Assembly: GCF_000526315.1 (NCBI RefSeq)
Contig: NZ_JAFV01000001.1
Span: 2,480,001 to 2,544,000, forward strand
Direction of reading: 5' to 3'
From: Methylopila sp. 73B
GTDB taxonomy: Bacteria > Pseudomonadota > Alphaproteobacteria > Rhizobiales > Methylopilaceae
DNA length: 64,000 bases
The notes beneath the pieces were generated by a model. It saw only the letters and a program-made list of their open reading frames with translations, did not search any database and was not told the origin of the DNA. Position numbers and translations under genes: made by a program. Positions 52,044-61,527 of this stretch are shown in pieces (position 1 is the stretch's first letter; every line of letters begins with the position of its first letter).

Positions 52044-54133
52044 GCGGCGAACTCCCGGATGCGGGCGACGGACTGGACGAGCGGCTCGACCATGAGCCCG
52101 CCGTCGGCGGTCTTTCGGGCGCGCGAGCCCGGCGCGAGCACCACGGTGGTGAAGTTGCTCTCGACGACGGCCGGCCCGCTGACCGTCGTCGCGGGGTCCA
52201 GCGTCTCAAGCCGGTAGGCGGGCGCGTCGACCCTGCCGGTCTCTCGGAACGTCATCGGGCGCGAGGCGGCGCCCGATGACCCGGCGCCCGCGGACAGGCG
52301 GATCGCGCTCTCGTCGGCGAGGCGGCAGCGGGCGAGCGCCCGCCAGCCCATGATCTCGACGTCGTCGCCGTCGTCGCGGAAGCTGAACAGCTCCTCGTGG
52401 CGCGCGTGGAAGGCCGCGACGAGCCGCGCGGCCGCGTCCTCGGCCCCAAGCATCTCTTCGTCGAACGCCACGTCGATCTCCCAGACCTGACTGGGATAGC
52501 GCGCCTCGATCGCGAGATCGACGCGACGCTCGCGCGCTCGGTCGCCGGCGGAGACGAAGAAGGCGTCGGCGCGGCGCTTCAGCGCCGCAACGATCTCCTG
52601 CGCCGCCGCGGCGTCGAAGGCCGAGGCCTTCATGAACACGACCTGCGAGAACTCGGAGGTGAGCTCCGACATCATGGCGCCGGCGGCGCTCAGCGCGGCG
52701 CCGACGTCGGGGAAGATAATCGAGCGGCAGCCGAGCCGGCGCGCGATCAGCACCGCGTTGATGCCGGCCGCGCCGCCGCCGCCGATCATCACAGCGTCCT
52801 CAGGGTCGACGCCCTGCTTGACCGTGATGTCCTCGATCGCGTGGACCATGCTTTCCGTCGCAAGGTCGACGATCGCGAGGGCGGCGTCCTCGACGCTCAA
52901 TCCCAGCGGCGTCGCGACCTCACGCTCGATCGCCGACCGGGCCGCGTCCACGGCGAGGCCCATCTGGCCGCCGAGGAAGAAGTCGGGGTCGATATAGCCG
53001 AGCGCGACGGCCGCGTCGGTGACGGTCGGGCGCGTCCCGCCGCGGCCGTAGCAGACGGGCCCGGGATCGGAGCGCGCGCTCTCGGGGCCGACGCGAAGCA
53101 GCCCGCCCTCCACGATCGCGATCGAGCCGCCGCCCGCGCCGACGCTCTTCACGTCGACCGAGGGGAAGCCAGTGAGGTGGCCCTGATAGATCGGCCCGAG
53201 CCATGTCTCGCGGGTCCGCGGCAGCGTCCCGTCACGCACGAGGCTGACGTCGTAGGTGGTGCCGCCGGCGTCGGTGACGATCGCGGTCGTCGCTCCCTCC
53301 AGCGCGGCGAAATAACGGCCCGCCACTGGGGCCATCGAGGGGCCGGAGTTGAGCGCGAGGATCGGTCGCTCGGCCAGCTCCTCGACGTCCACGAGCCCCC
53401 CCTGAGAGGTGACCGCGAAGATCTGGCCGGCCATCCCACGCTCCGCGAGCCGCTGCTTCAGGGCCCGCAGATAGGCGCTCATGATGGGTTTAAGCGAGGC
53501 GTCGATCGCGCAGGACGAGGTGCGGCGATATTCGCGCACCGTCGGGTTCAGCTGATGCGCGAGCGTGAAGGGCACACCGGGCAGATGTTCGGACAGAAGC
53601 TCGCCGACGCGCAGCTCATGCGCCGGGTTCACGATCGACCACAGCAGCGAGACCGCCACCGCCTCGACTTTCTCGTCCCTGAGCCGCTGGATGACCGCAC
53701 GAACGGCGGCCTCGTCGAGCGCGGCGCGCTCGCGGGCGTCGGCGAGGATGCGGCCGGGGATCTCGAAGGTGAGCGCGCGCGGGATATAGGGGGCGGGATA
53801 ACCAATCCGGTAGTTGAACGGGTCTGTGCGGCCGCCCTCGCGGATCAGCAGGATGTCGGGGTGCCCCTCGGTCGCGAGCAGCGCCGTGCGCGCCGCCTGT
53901 CCGGTGATCACCGCGTTAATGGCGCGGGTCGTGGAGTGGAACAGCACCTCGACCCCTGCGAGGAACGCCTCGACGCTGGCGCCCTGGGCCTCCGCGGCCA
54001 AGGCCACCGCGGCGATGATGCCGTCGATCGGGTCGGGGTAGGTTGTCGGGGCCTTGAATATCTCGGCCGCTCCCGTGGAGCGGTCGACGACGAGGTCGGT
54101 AAAGGTGCCGCCGACGTCAATGGACAAGCGCAT
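52040..54133 (-). CDS. hyuA: Hydantoinase A/oxoprolinase subunit
   Basis: A 697-residue ATP-binding subunit. It starts MRLSIDVGGTFTDLVVDRSTG, the actin-like phosphate motif of the Hydant_A_N domain. Further blocks are EYRRTSSCAIDASLKPIMSAYL, then VTDAGGTTYDVSLV and AVGAGGGSI-type GAGGGSIA. ATG 54133 was chosen for this N-terminus. The promoter region 54134-54239 contains a three-part motif shared with the transporter gene at 57515. Confidence 0.94.
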   Translation of the reverse strand: MRLSIDVGGTFTDLVVDRSTGAAEIFKAPTTYPDPIDGIIAAVALAAEAQGASVEAFLAGVEVLFHSTTRAINAVITGQAARTALLATEGHPDILLIREGGRTDPFNYRIGYPAPYIPRALTFEIPGRILADARERAALDEAAVRAVIQRLRDEKVEAVAVSLLWSIVNPAHELRVGELLSEHLPGVPFTLAHQLNPTVREYRRTSSCAIDASLKPIMSAYLRALKQRLAERGMAGQIFAVTSQGGLVDVEELAERPILALNSGPSMAPVAGRYFAALEGATTAIVTDAGGTTYDVSLVRDGTLPRTRETWLGPIYQGHLTGFPSVDVKSVGAGGGSIAIVEGGLLRVGPESARSDPGPVCYGRGGTRPTVTDAAVALGYIDPDFFLGGQMGLAVDAARSAIEREVATPLGLSVEDAALAIVDLATESMVHAIEDITVKQGVDPEDAVMIGGGGAAGINAVLIARRLGCRSIIFPDVGAALSAAGAMMSELTSEFSQVVFMKASAFDAAAAQEIVAALKRRADAFFVSAGDRARERRVDLAIEARYPSQVWEIDVAFDEEMLGAEDAAARLVAAFHARHEELFSFRDDGDDVEIMGWRALARCRLADESAIRLSAGAGSSGAASRPMTFRETGRVDAPAYRLETLDPATTVSGPAVVESNFTTVVLAPGSRARKTADGGLMVEPLVQSVARIREFAA

Positions 54134-54164
54134 GCGGGTCCGCCCTTCGCATCCTGGGGTCGAT

Positions 54165-54189
54165 GCAAGCCGCTTGCGCCACGCGCAAG
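54165..54189. promoter_or_regulatory. GCAAG-N3-CTTGC-N7-GCAAG motif before hyuA
   Basis: GCAAG (54165-54169), CTTGC (54173-54177) and GCAAG (54185-54189) lie between the divergent hyuA and XRE-cupin genes. The same three blocks with identical spacing occur at 57597-57621. Probably the operator of the XRE-cupin regulator. Confidence 0.65.
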
Positions 54190-54239
54190 CCGGCTGGTTT
54201 AAGTGGTTGGTCGTCGAATCTGAGGAGAACGGAAGCCGC

Positions 54240-54848
54240 ATGGCCGGAACGAGCGTCGAGCGCAGCGCGTCGGGTCCTTCCCAGGAGAAGCCGATCCCGA
54301 TCGGCCCCCGGGTGCGACACCTGCGCCAGCTTCAGGGTCTGCGGCTGAAGGATCTCGCGGGCCTCGCCGGCTGCTCCGAGAGCCTGGTGTCGCGGATCGA
54401 GAACGATCTCGTCACCCCTTCGCTCAGCACCATCCACAGGATCTGCAAGGCGCTCGGGGTGAACGTCTCGGCGCTGGTCGATCCGGTCGAGCAGCGCGTG
54501 TGCACCACCTACGGTCCCCACGACCGGCCGCGCACTTCGCACGGGCCGGCCGGCGAAGGCGACGGCAGCCTCTGCGAGACGCTGACGCCCTTCGGCGCGG
54601 AGCGGATGCTCGAGGGACTGCTGCTTGACCTGCCCGGCGGGGGGCCGCTTTGCGGACCGTTCGAGCACGCGGGCGAAGAAGTCGGTTACGTGCTCGAAGG
54701 CGAGCTCGAGCTGATCGTCGAGGGCGAGCGGCACCAATTGCCGGTCGGGCATAGCTTCTTCTTCAGCTCGTCGCGCCTGCACAGCTATCGGGCCTTCGGA
54801 GCGAAAAACTGCCGCGTGCTCTGGATCAACACGCCGCCGACGTTCTGA
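54240..54848 (+). CDS. XRE family regulator with C-terminal cupin domain
   Basis: A 202-residue regulator. The helix-turn-helix spans residues about 22-80 (RVRHLRQLQGLRLKDLAGLAGCSESLVSRIENDLVTPSLSTIHRICKALGV), and the cupin about 120-200 (GEEVGYVLEGELELIVEGERHQLPVGHSFFFSSSRLHSYRAFG), which should bind a small effector. Such proteins control amino acid and polyamine catabolism. It is divergent from hyuA and convergent with the transporter gene. ATG 54240 was chosen because it matches the usual N-terminal length. Confidence 0.92.
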   Translation: MAGTSVERSASGPSQEKPIPIGPRVRHLRQLQGLRLKDLAGLAGCSESLVSRIENDLVTPSLSTIHRICKALGVNVSALVDPVEQRVCTTYGPHDRPRTSHGPAGEGDGSLCETLTPFGAERMLEGLLLDLPGGGPLCGPFEHAGEEVGYVLEGELELIVEGERHQLPVGHSFFFSSSRLHSYRAFGAKNCRVLWINTPPTF

Positions 54849-54865
54849 GAGCGCGGGAACACGAT

Positions 54866-56623
54866 TCACGACGCCGTCTCCGAACGTTCGACGACGCGCA
54901 GGAACCGCTTCGTGCGCTCGTGGCTCGGGTTGTCGATCACGTCGGAGGGCGGCCCCTGCTCGACAACCACGCCCTCGTCCATGAAGACGACGCGATCGGC
55001 GACCTCGCGCGCGAAGCGGATCTCGTGGGTCACGACGATCATGGTCATGCCGGCGTCGGCGAGCTTGCGCATGACCTGCAGCACTTCGCCGACGAGTTCG
55101 GGATCGAGCGCCGAGGTCGGCTCGTCGAACAGCATCAGCTTCGGCGAGATCGCGAGCGCGCGGGCGATGGCGACGCGCTGCTGCTGGCCGCCCGAAAGCC
55201 GGTGCGGAAGGTGGTCGGCGTGCCGCGCGAGGCCGACCTCGGCGAGCAGCCTGAGGCCGAGGTCGCGCGCCGCTTCCGGCTTCATGCCGAACACGCGGAT
55301 CGGCGCCTCGATGACGTTTTCGAGGGCGCTCAAGTGGCTGAACAGGTTGAAGTGCTGGAACACCATGCCGATGCGCGCATCCGCCCGCGCCTTGGCGAGG
55401 CGGCCCGTCGGCCTCATCCCTCCCCCAGGACCGCGTTCGTAGCCGACATGAGCGCCGTCGACGGTGATCTCGCCCCAGTCGACGGGCTCGAGATGATTGA
55501 TGGCGCGCAGGAACGTGCTCTTGCCGGAGCCGCTCGGGCCCAGAAGCACCACCACCTCGCCGCGCGCGACCGTTACGTCGATGCCGTTGAGCACGACGCG
55601 CCCGCCATAGGACTTCTGGACGTTGCGGCAGACCACGAAGGGCTCGCCGCGTTGCGCCGTCCCTCCCGCGGAGGTCGCGAGGCTGCGGAAGACGTCGTCG
55701 CTGGGCGCCTCCGCCTCGGCGGTTGCGGAGACGGCGGGAGCGGCCGATGGAGCCGTCTCCGACGGCTTTTCGTTCAGCCGGAACCCTAGCATGCGCCGCA
55801 GCGTCTCGCCGCGCGGGCGCCGCTCGCGCTCGAGGTCGAAGCGCGCCTCGGCCCAACCCTGGGCGATCGAGATCGCGCTCGTCAGGATGAGGTAGATGAG
55901 GCCGGCGGCGGCGAAGACGGTGAAGAACTTGAAGTTTTGGCCGACGATCTGCTGAGCTTTGAACGTCAGCTCGTTGACGAAGATGATCGAGGCGATCGAC
56001 GTCAGCTTGAGCATGCTGATCGTGTCGTTGCCGACCCCCGGCAGGATCGCCCGCATCGACTGAGGCAACACGATCCGGCGCAACGTCAGCACCGGCCCCA
56101 TGCCTAGCGCGGTGGCGGCCGTTGACTGAGACTTGTTCACCGACAGGATGCCGCCGCGGATGATCTCCGCGCTGAACGCCGCCTGGTTGAGCGAGAAACC
56201 GATCACTGCGGTGGTGAAGCTGTCGAACTTCAGGCCGATATAGGGAAGCGCGTCATAGATGAAGACGAGCTGCAGCAGTTGCGGTGTCCCGCGCACGATC
56301 CAAATGTAAAACCAGGCGAGCGCGCGCACGGCGAAGAAGTTGGAGAGCCGCATCAGTGCAAGGCCGAGCCCGAGGATCAGGCCGATGGTCATCGCGAGCG
56401 CGGTGATCTTCACCGCGGTCCAGGCGCCGGACCATAGAAACTCCGACGCCGCGTAGGAGAAGAACTCCCATATCCAGTGCTGCTCGGCCGCCACGGGGGC
56501 GTCGTCGGCGAACAGGGACTGCCCGGCGGTCGTCGCCGGGGCCTGGGCCCAAGCGGCGACCGCCATGAAGGCGCTCGCGGCGACGAATGTCGCCGCGGCG
56601 CGCAGAGCGATGCCGATCCTCAT
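54866..56623 (-). CDS. Fused amino-acid-type ABC permease and ATP-binding protein
   Basis: A 585-residue fusion. A signal-like N-terminus (to AWAQA, residue 26) precedes a His/Glu/Gln-type permease (60-265; EAA-like loop [31 protein letters not shown]), a linker rich in Ala, Pro and Glu, and an ATPase (330-585) with Walker [10 protein letters not shown] at 361-369, signature [15 protein letters not shown] and Walker [14 protein letters not shown]. Normally these are separate genes. It is 28 bases downstream of the binding-protein gene. It should import the substrate of the surrounding catabolic enzymes. Confidence 0.93.
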   Translation of the reverse strand: MRIGIALRAAATFVAASAFMAVAAWAQAPATTAGQSLFADDAPVAAEQHWIWEFFSYAASEFLWSGAWTAVKITALAMTIGLILGLGLALMRLSNFFAVRALAWFYIWIVRGTPQLLQLVFIYDALPYIGLKFDSFTTAVIGFSLNQAAFSAEIIRGGILSVNKSQSTAATALGMGPVLTLRRIVLPQSMRAILPGVGNDTISMLKLTSIASIIFVNELTFKAQQIVGQNFKFFTVFAAAGLIYLILTSAISIAQGWAEARFDLERERRPRGETLRRMLGFRLNEKPSETAPSAAPAVSATAEAEAPSDDVFRSLATSAGGTAQRGEPFVVCRNVQKSYGGRVVLNGIDVTVARGEVVVLLGPSGSGKSTFLRAINHLEPVDWGEITVDGAHVGYERGPGGGMRPTGRLAKARADARIGMVFQHFNLFSHLSALENVIEAPIRVFGMKPEAARDLGLRLLAEVGLARHADHLPHRLSGGQQQRVAIARALAISPKLMLFDEPTSALDPELVGEVLQVMRKLADAGMTMIVVTHEIRFAREVADRVVFMDEGVVVEQGPPSDVIDNPSHERTKRFLRVVERSETAS

Positions 56624-56651
56624 GCGGGCGCGCCTGTCCGACCTCGCCCGA

Positions 56652-57515
56652 TCAGTCGCGCTTCACTTCGGCCGCAACCTCAAGCGAGGGATCGACGCCG
56701 TACTTCTTGAAGATGGCGGCCTGCTCGCCCTTGGCCTGCAGCACCTTCAGGCCGTCATCGATCGCCTTGATGAGGTCGGCGTTGCCCTTGGCGGTCGCCG
56801 CTCCCATCGTGAAGCCGCTGATGATCGCGAAGGCGCGGGCGTACTTTTCCGGCGCGTCCTTCACGGTGGCGTCGGCGAAACCGAGGTCCCACAACAGGAT
56901 GTCCGACCGGCCGCTGTCGAGCTGACGCATGCCGGCCGCAAGATCCTGGAACGGCATCATCGTGACCGCGTCCTTGCCGCCGGCCTTGCAGGCCTCGTCC
57001 TGCTTCTTGGTCGCCTGCTCCTCGACGCTGCCGAGGCCGAACGCGACGGTCTTGCCGCAGAAGTCCTCTATGGCCGAGACCTTCTTGGGGTTGCCCGCTG
57101 GCACGAGCGCGCCGGTCCCGGCCTTCATGTAGAGCACGAAGTCGACGGTCTTGGCGCGGGCGGGCTTGTAGTAGAGGTTGTCCCACATGACGTCGATCTG
57201 CCCCGCCATCACGGCCGGCAGGAGGCCCGACCAGCCGCCGAGAACGAACTCGGTCTTCAGGCCGGCGCAGTCGAAGACGGCGCGCGCAAGATCGGCGTCG
57301 ACGCCTACAACCTTGTCGAAGCCCGCCTTGTCGCGCATGACGTAAGGCGGCGTCTGCGGGTCAGCCCCGATCTTGATCATCTTGCCTGCGAGCGAGGGAT
57401 ACTTCTGCGCAACCTTCGCGGGCTCGCAGGCAGCCTCAGCGCTGGCGAGGCTGGTAAGCGCGACAAGCGCTCCGAGGGAGCCCACCGCGATCGCCATGCT
57501 CTTGATGAATGCCAC
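56652..57515 (-). CDS. Amino-acid-type ABC substrate-binding protein
   Basis: A 287-residue periplasmic binding protein (SBP_bac_3). The signal peptide is [26 protein letters not shown]. It contains [34 protein letters not shown], the family's first lobe, and [28 protein letters not shown]. The usual Arg that binds the amino acid carboxylate is near [10 protein letters not shown]. Its promoter region carries the motif shared with hyuA, so both are probably one regulon. Confidence 0.93.
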   Translation of the reverse strand: MAFIKSMAIAVGSLGALVALTSLASAEAACEPAKVAQKYPSLAGKMIKIGADPQTPPYVMRDKAGFDKVVGVDADLARAVFDCAGLKTEFVLGGWSGLLPAVMAGQIDVMWDNLYYKPARAKTVDFVLYMKAGTGALVPAGNPKKVSAIEDFCGKTVAFGLGSVEEQATKKQDEACKAGGKDAVTMMPFQDLAAGMRQLDSGRSDILLWDLGFADATVKDAPEKYARAFAIISGFTMGAATAKGNADLIKAIDDGLKVLQAKGEQAAIFKKYGVDPSLEVAAEVKRD

Positions 57516-57596
57516 AGTCTGAACTCCCCGTTGCGTCAGTGGTTGAGGGGCCGTCGACAGAGCGCCGTCAGGGCGTCACAGGCGAAAACCATCTAT

Positions 57597-57621
57597 GCAA
57601 GTGACTTGCATGATACGCAAG
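57597..57621. promoter_or_regulatory. GCAAG-N3-CTTGC-N7-GCAAG motif before the binding-protein gene
   Basis: GCAAG (57597-57601), CTTGC (57605-57609) and GCAAG (57617-57621), within the larger palindrome TGCAAG-TGA-CTTGCA. Spacing equals that at 54165-54189. It lies 82 bases before the start and also just beyond the end of the flavin reductase gene. Confidence 0.65.
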
Positions 57622-58272
57622 TCAAGCAAGCGGCGTGCCAAGCCGGATTCTGGTCGGTTTCCCCAGGATTTCCTTGGCGGCGCGCAGTGTTGCGAGCCCT
57701 TCGTCGCCGCTTTCCGCGGCGCCTGCTCTTGCGCTAGGCGCCGACGAGCGCGGGGGCGCAGCCGATGGCGCGCCCAGCGTCGCGAAGCCCCCGCCGTGGA
57801 AGAGCAGCGGTCGGCGCGCGGGGGCCCAGGTCAGCTCCAGCACGCGCCCGATCAGGATGTGATGGTCGCCCCCGTCATGCATGGCATAGCGCGCGCATTC
57901 GAAGGTCGCGATCGCGTCCTCGATCAGAGGCGCGCCGCAGACCCCGGCAGCGCTTGGCGTCCCGGCCCACTTGTCCGCGCCGCGCGAGGCGAAGCGCGTC
58001 GCGACATGCGCATGCTCCTCGCCGAGCACGCTGACGGCGAAGTGGCTCGCGCGCTCGAACACCGGCATGCTGGAGAGCGACCGGGCAAGCGCCACAGAGA
58101 TGAGCGGCGGGTCGAGCGAGACCGAGACGAAGGAGTTGACCGTGACGCCGACCTTCCGGCCCGACTCGTCCTCCGCCGCGACGATCGACACGCCGGTGGC
58201 GAAGCATCCCGCCGCGCGGCGGAACGCCATCGGGTCGAACCGGCCGAGCAGAGTCGCGCCGGCCTCGCTCAC
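57622..58272 (-). CDS. Flavin reductase, HpaC-like
   Basis: A 216-residue FMN/FAD reductase. RRAAGCFATGVSIVAAEDESGRKVGVTVNSFVSVSLDPPLISVALAR and GDHHILIGRVLELTWA are the Flavin_Reduct domain blocks. It should supply reduced flavin to the HpaB-type monooxygenase of the same operon. Start GTG 58272 overlaps the upstream stop as GTGA. The C-terminal ~45 residues (Ala/Pro/Arg-rich, then LRAAKEILGKPTRIRLG) extend beyond the domain. Confidence 0.9.
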   Translation of the reverse strand: MSEAGATLLGRFDPMAFRRAAGCFATGVSIVAAEDESGRKVGVTVNSFVSVSLDPPLISVALARSLSSMPVFERASHFAVSVLGEEHAHVATRFASRGADKWAGTPSAAGVCGAPLIEDAIATFECARYAMHDGGDHHILIGRVLELTWAPARRPLLFHGGGFATLGAPSAAPPRSSAPSARAGAAESGDEGLATLRAAKEILGKPTRIRLGTPLA

Positions 58273-59267
58273 AGCAGCCCGAGCGTCGCGACGCGCTCTC
58301 CCTTGGAGACGCTGCCGAGCGTGGTGGTGCGGACCAGCAACCCGTCCTCCGGCGCGGCCACGACCTCGACCTCGTCGCCATAGACGTTGAAGATGCGGCA
58401 GAGCACGTCGCCGGCCTTCACCGCCTCGCCGAGCGCGCGCTCGGTGATCAGCAGGCCGCCGCGATTTGCGCGCAGGCCTACGAAATCGCGCATGACATGA
58501 GCGGTCGCTGGCGGAACCGGTTCCCCCTCGATCATTCCGAGACCGATCAGCAGGTTGGTGACGCATTGCGCGCCGATCGCCACCTGGTCCTCTTCGAGCC
58601 GGCCGCCCTCGCCGATTTCGAAGGTGAAGCAGGGCACCCCGGCCTTCGTCGCTTCGACGCACAGGATGCCGTCTGAGACATACATCCCCTTGTCGCCGCG
58701 CATGATCCAGCCGGTGCCCAGCAGCTGCGCCATGCGCTCCGCTTCGCGCGCGGGCTCGCCGAGGTTCATGTGCGGCAGGATCGCGATCGGCACGTAGCGG
58801 CCGCCGCGGGTCGGAGTGTGGACGTCGAGCGCCGCGTCGCACTGGCTGATGAGGCGGAACAGCGTCGCGGCCATGACCTGCGCGATGTTGCCTTGGGGGT
58901 CGCCCGGGAAGCAGGTCCAGGCGTCGGTCGGCGCCTGATCGAGCGGCGACTTGAGATATTGCGAGATCGGCAGGCGATGGTCGGCCAGCAGCGCCAGCGG
59001 CTGCTGCACCGGGCAGCAGACGATCGAGCCGGATAGCGTCTTCGGGTCGATCGCCGCGAGCGCCCGGTTGACCAGCGCGATGCCGTTCACCTCGTCGCCG
59101 TGGATGCCGGCGCCGATATAGATCCGTGGCCCGGACTTCGCGCCGTTGATCAGCACGAGCGGCAGCTGGACGCTGGAGCCGTCCGCGAGCTCGAGCGCGG
59201 AAATCTGCCCGCGCGCTCGCTCGCCGGGGGGAACGGAAAAACCTTCGATCGTCAGGTCTTGCATCAT
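58269..59267 (-). CDS. Succinylglutamate desuccinylase/aspartoacylase family hydrolase
   Basis: A 332-residue zinc hydrolase of the M14-like AstE/ASPA family. Zinc ligands are His56 and Glu59 (GIHGDEVNG) and His150 (ALDVHTPTRGG). The family cleaves N-acyl amino acids or works on ectoine-like compounds. It sits nine bases after the monooxygenase gene and overlaps the flavin reductase gene, so it belongs to the same pathway. The substrate is not known. Confidence 0.9.
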   Translation of the reverse strand: MMQDLTIEGFSVPPGERARGQISALELADGSSVQLPLVLINGAKSGPRIYIGAGIHGDEVNGIALVNRALAAIDPKTLSGSIVCCPVQQPLALLADHRLPISQYLKSPLDQAPTDAWTCFPGDPQGNIAQVMAATLFRLISQCDAALDVHTPTRGGRYVPIAILPHMNLGEPAREAERMAQLLGTGWIMRGDKGMYVSDGILCVEATKAGVPCFTFEIGEGGRLEEDQVAIGAQCVTNLLIGLGMIEGEPVPPATAHVMRDFVGLRANRGGLLITERALGEAVKAGDVLCRIFNVYGDEVEVVAAPEDGLLVRTTTLGSVSKGERVATLGLL

Positions 59268-59276
59268 GCGCTCGTA

Positions 59277-60761
59277 TCAGCCGGCGACCGCCATGAGCGG
59301 CGCGTCGGACGCCGGCTCGGGCAGGCCATAGGAGGTGAAGAGGCCCTCGACCGCGCCCTTGGCGCCGGCCCAGTCGAAGGTGCGATAGGCCATGCCCGCT
59401 ACGACGTGGCGCGGGCCGGAATAGAAAGTCTCGTACTGGACGTGCCGCGAGGCGAACTCCGACCCCATCGCGTCCCAGGCGAGCTTGAACAGCTGCACGC
59501 GCTCTTCCGGCGAGAAGGCCGGCGAATGCTGCGTGCGGCCGATGAGGTCGGCGACTTCGGGGTTGGCGAAATCCTCAACAGAGGACGGCAGCATGATGAC
59601 GCCTCCGCCGGAGAGCTCCCGCAACGTCTGGATCACCCTCGGATAGAGCGCTTGGCCCTTCACCTGCGCGGCGTAGAGCAGGCCGCGGTCTGGAAGGAAG
59701 TAGGAGCCGTAGAACGACCCCTTGGCCTCCATGCCGTAGACGAAGGCCTCGATCATGCCGACGTCGGCTGCGAGTTCTCCGAGCGTCTGACGCACGTTCG
59801 GCATGGTGGAGGTGCCGATGGCGTCCGCGATCTTGTGGGCGAGGCCGACAAGGAAGCGCAGCTTCACCATCAGGCGGATCTCGGCCTGGTAGTTCTGGAA
59901 CGCGTGCACCGGCGCCTCGTGCCACTGGGCGAGCTGCGCCGCGATCCCGCGATGGACGAAGATGCGATCCCACGGGATCTTGACGTCGTCGAAGTAGATC
60001 AGCGCGTCGTTCTCGTCGAAGCGCGAGGACAGCGGGTAATCGAACGGCGAGGTCGCAGCCTGCTCATAGGAGCGACGCGACATTAGCTTCACGCCCTTGG
60101 CGGCGATCGGCAGCATGGCGGTCAGGGCGTAGCGCTCCTCGGTGGGGCCGAGCGGCCGAAGCGTCGTGACCATGACCTCGTCAGACAGCGCCGCGCCCGT
60201 GCCGAGCATCTTGGCGCCGCGGATGGTGACGCCCCCCTCGTCTTCGTCGACGATCCGGGCCGCGACGTCGGCGTTGCCTCCCTCCCCGGCGCCCTTCGAG
60301 CGGTCGCCCTGCGGGTCGATGATCACGTAGGAGAGGTAGAGGTCGCGGTCGCGGGCATAGGCGTAATAGTCCAGCACCGCGTCGGCCCGCCCGCCCTCGA
60401 GCCGGCGGTAGACGTCGGCGCCGGCCGCCATGCAGGCGATGGTCGAGGCGACGTGGTCGGGCGAGCGCCCCATGAAGCCGTGATGCAGCTCCGCCCAGGC
60501 GACCAGCGCCTCCCGGCGACGGACCAGCTCCTCGTAGGAGGTCGGCATCTGCCAGGCGCGGCTGACGCGCACGCCGGTCGGCGTCTCAAAGGTCGATCGC
60601 TCTACGTTCTCGGGGCGGCCCTGAAATTCATAGAGGCCCGCGACCGAGGCGGCCGCGCCTTTGAAGGCCCCATGGCGCCCGACGTCCGGGACGCGCTCGC
60701 CGTTCAGGAAGACGCAGCGGCCATCGTTCAGGCCACGGACGTAGTCGGCTCCGGATCTCAT
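59277..60761 (-). CDS. HpaB-type flavin-dependent monooxygenase (4-hydroxyphenylacetate 3-hydroxylase family)
   Basis: A 494-residue oxygenase component using reduced FAD from a partner reductase. It begins MRSGADYVRGLNDGRCVFLNGERVPDV, the HpaB_N signature, and has MGRSPDHVAS, then YFDDVKIPWDRIFVHR, and MLPSSVEDFANPEVADLI. Known members hydroxylate phenols, and relatives act on N-heteroaromatics such as pyrrole carboxylate. The neighbourhood (HyuAB, amidohydrolases) favours a nitrogen-containing ring here, by inference. First gene of its operon, divergent from a MarR regulator. Confidence 0.92.
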   Translation of the reverse strand: MRSGADYVRGLNDGRCVFLNGERVPDVGRHGAFKGAAASVAGLYEFQGRPENVERSTFETPTGVRVSRAWQMPTSYEELVRRREALVAWAELHHGFMGRSPDHVASTIACMAAGADVYRRLEGGRADAVLDYYAYARDRDLYLSYVIIDPQGDRSKGAGEGGNADVAARIVDEDEGGVTIRGAKMLGTGAALSDEVMVTTLRPLGPTEERYALTAMLPIAAKGVKLMSRRSYEQAATSPFDYPLSSRFDENDALIYFDDVKIPWDRIFVHRGIAAQLAQWHEAPVHAFQNYQAEIRLMVKLRFLVGLAHKIADAIGTSTMPNVRQTLGELAADVGMIEAFVYGMEAKGSFYGSYFLPDRGLLYAAQVKGQALYPRVIQTLRELSGGGVIMLPSSVEDFANPEVADLIGRTQHSPAFSPEERVQLFKLAWDAMGSEFASRHVQYETFYSGPRHVVAGMAYRTFDWAGAKGAVEGLFTSYGLPEPASDAPLMAVAG

Positions 60762-60912
60762 CGCGCCCTCCGCGGCCTCAGCCCCTTAGCAAGCACGATA
60801 TTTCACTTTGCAAGTTAGCTTTGTCAATAAGCGAAAATGGTTTTATCCAAGGGGTCAGGCCGCGGTTGCGGTTCGTCGCCAGCTATGGGCACCTCGCCAG
60901 GCGGAGATCCTC

Positions 60913-61434
60913 GTGGACGTTCCGATGACCTCATTTCCCCCGAAGACCGTCAGCCGCCCTGAACTGCTCGTCGAGGGTTCCGACGCTGCCTTCAGGACGC
61001 TGGTCGACGACCTGTCCCATTTCGCGTCGCGGCTTCAGCAGATCCGGGACGGGCTGGCGCGGCGGATGGGGGTGACGACGCCGCAATACTCCATCCTGAT
61101 GGCGCTCGCCCGTAGACCCGAGGAAGGCGCGATGGGCGTCAAGGCTCTTGCCGAGCGCATGCGGGTCAGCGTGCCCTTCGTGGTCAACGAGACCAAGAAG
61201 CTTGAGCGGCTCGGGTTCATCGGCAAGCTCCCCGTCGCCGAAGACAAGCGGAAGGTCGACCTCGTCCTGACGGAAGAGGGCCGGCGCGCGATCGCCGTGG
61301 TCAGCGCGATCCAAAGAGACGTCAACGACGTGCTCTTCAGCAGCCTGGACAAGGCGTCGTTTCACGAGCTGTCCAGGCTGACCCGCGAACTCCTGGTCTC
61401 CGCCGGCCAAGCCCTGACCCTCTCGGACCCATAG
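60913..61434 (+). CDS. MarR family regulator
   Basis: A 173-residue winged-helix regulator from GTG 60913, which has GGAG six bases upstream; ATG 60925 is an alternative. The DNA-binding part is MGVTTPQYSILMALARRP, then GVKALAERMRVSVPFVVNETKKLERLGFIGKLPVAEDKRKVDLVLTEEGR. It is divergent from the monooxygenase gene across 151 bases and probably represses that operon until an aromatic or heterocyclic effector binds. Confidence 0.9.
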   Translation: MDVPMTSFPPKTVSRPELLVEGSDAAFRTLVDDLSHFASRLQQIRDGLARRMGVTTPQYSILMALARRPEEGAMGVKALAERMRVSVPFVVNETKKLERLGFIGKLPVAEDKRKVDLVLTEEGRRAIAVVSAIQRDVNDVLFSSLDKASFHELSRLTRELLVSAGQALTLSDP

Positions 61435-61527
61435 CCCGCACGAAGCCCTCGCAAGACATTCGTGTGGTGGCGTGGCAAGCATCGCCTCCTGAGAAACGCC
61501 TGCAGACACCAGACCGCTGGAGGTTCG

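Noticed and set aside
60789-60814. Third copy of the GCAAG motif before the monooxygenase gene
   Set aside because: The central CTTGC is missing and the spacing is 21 rather than 20; kept only as a weak hint.
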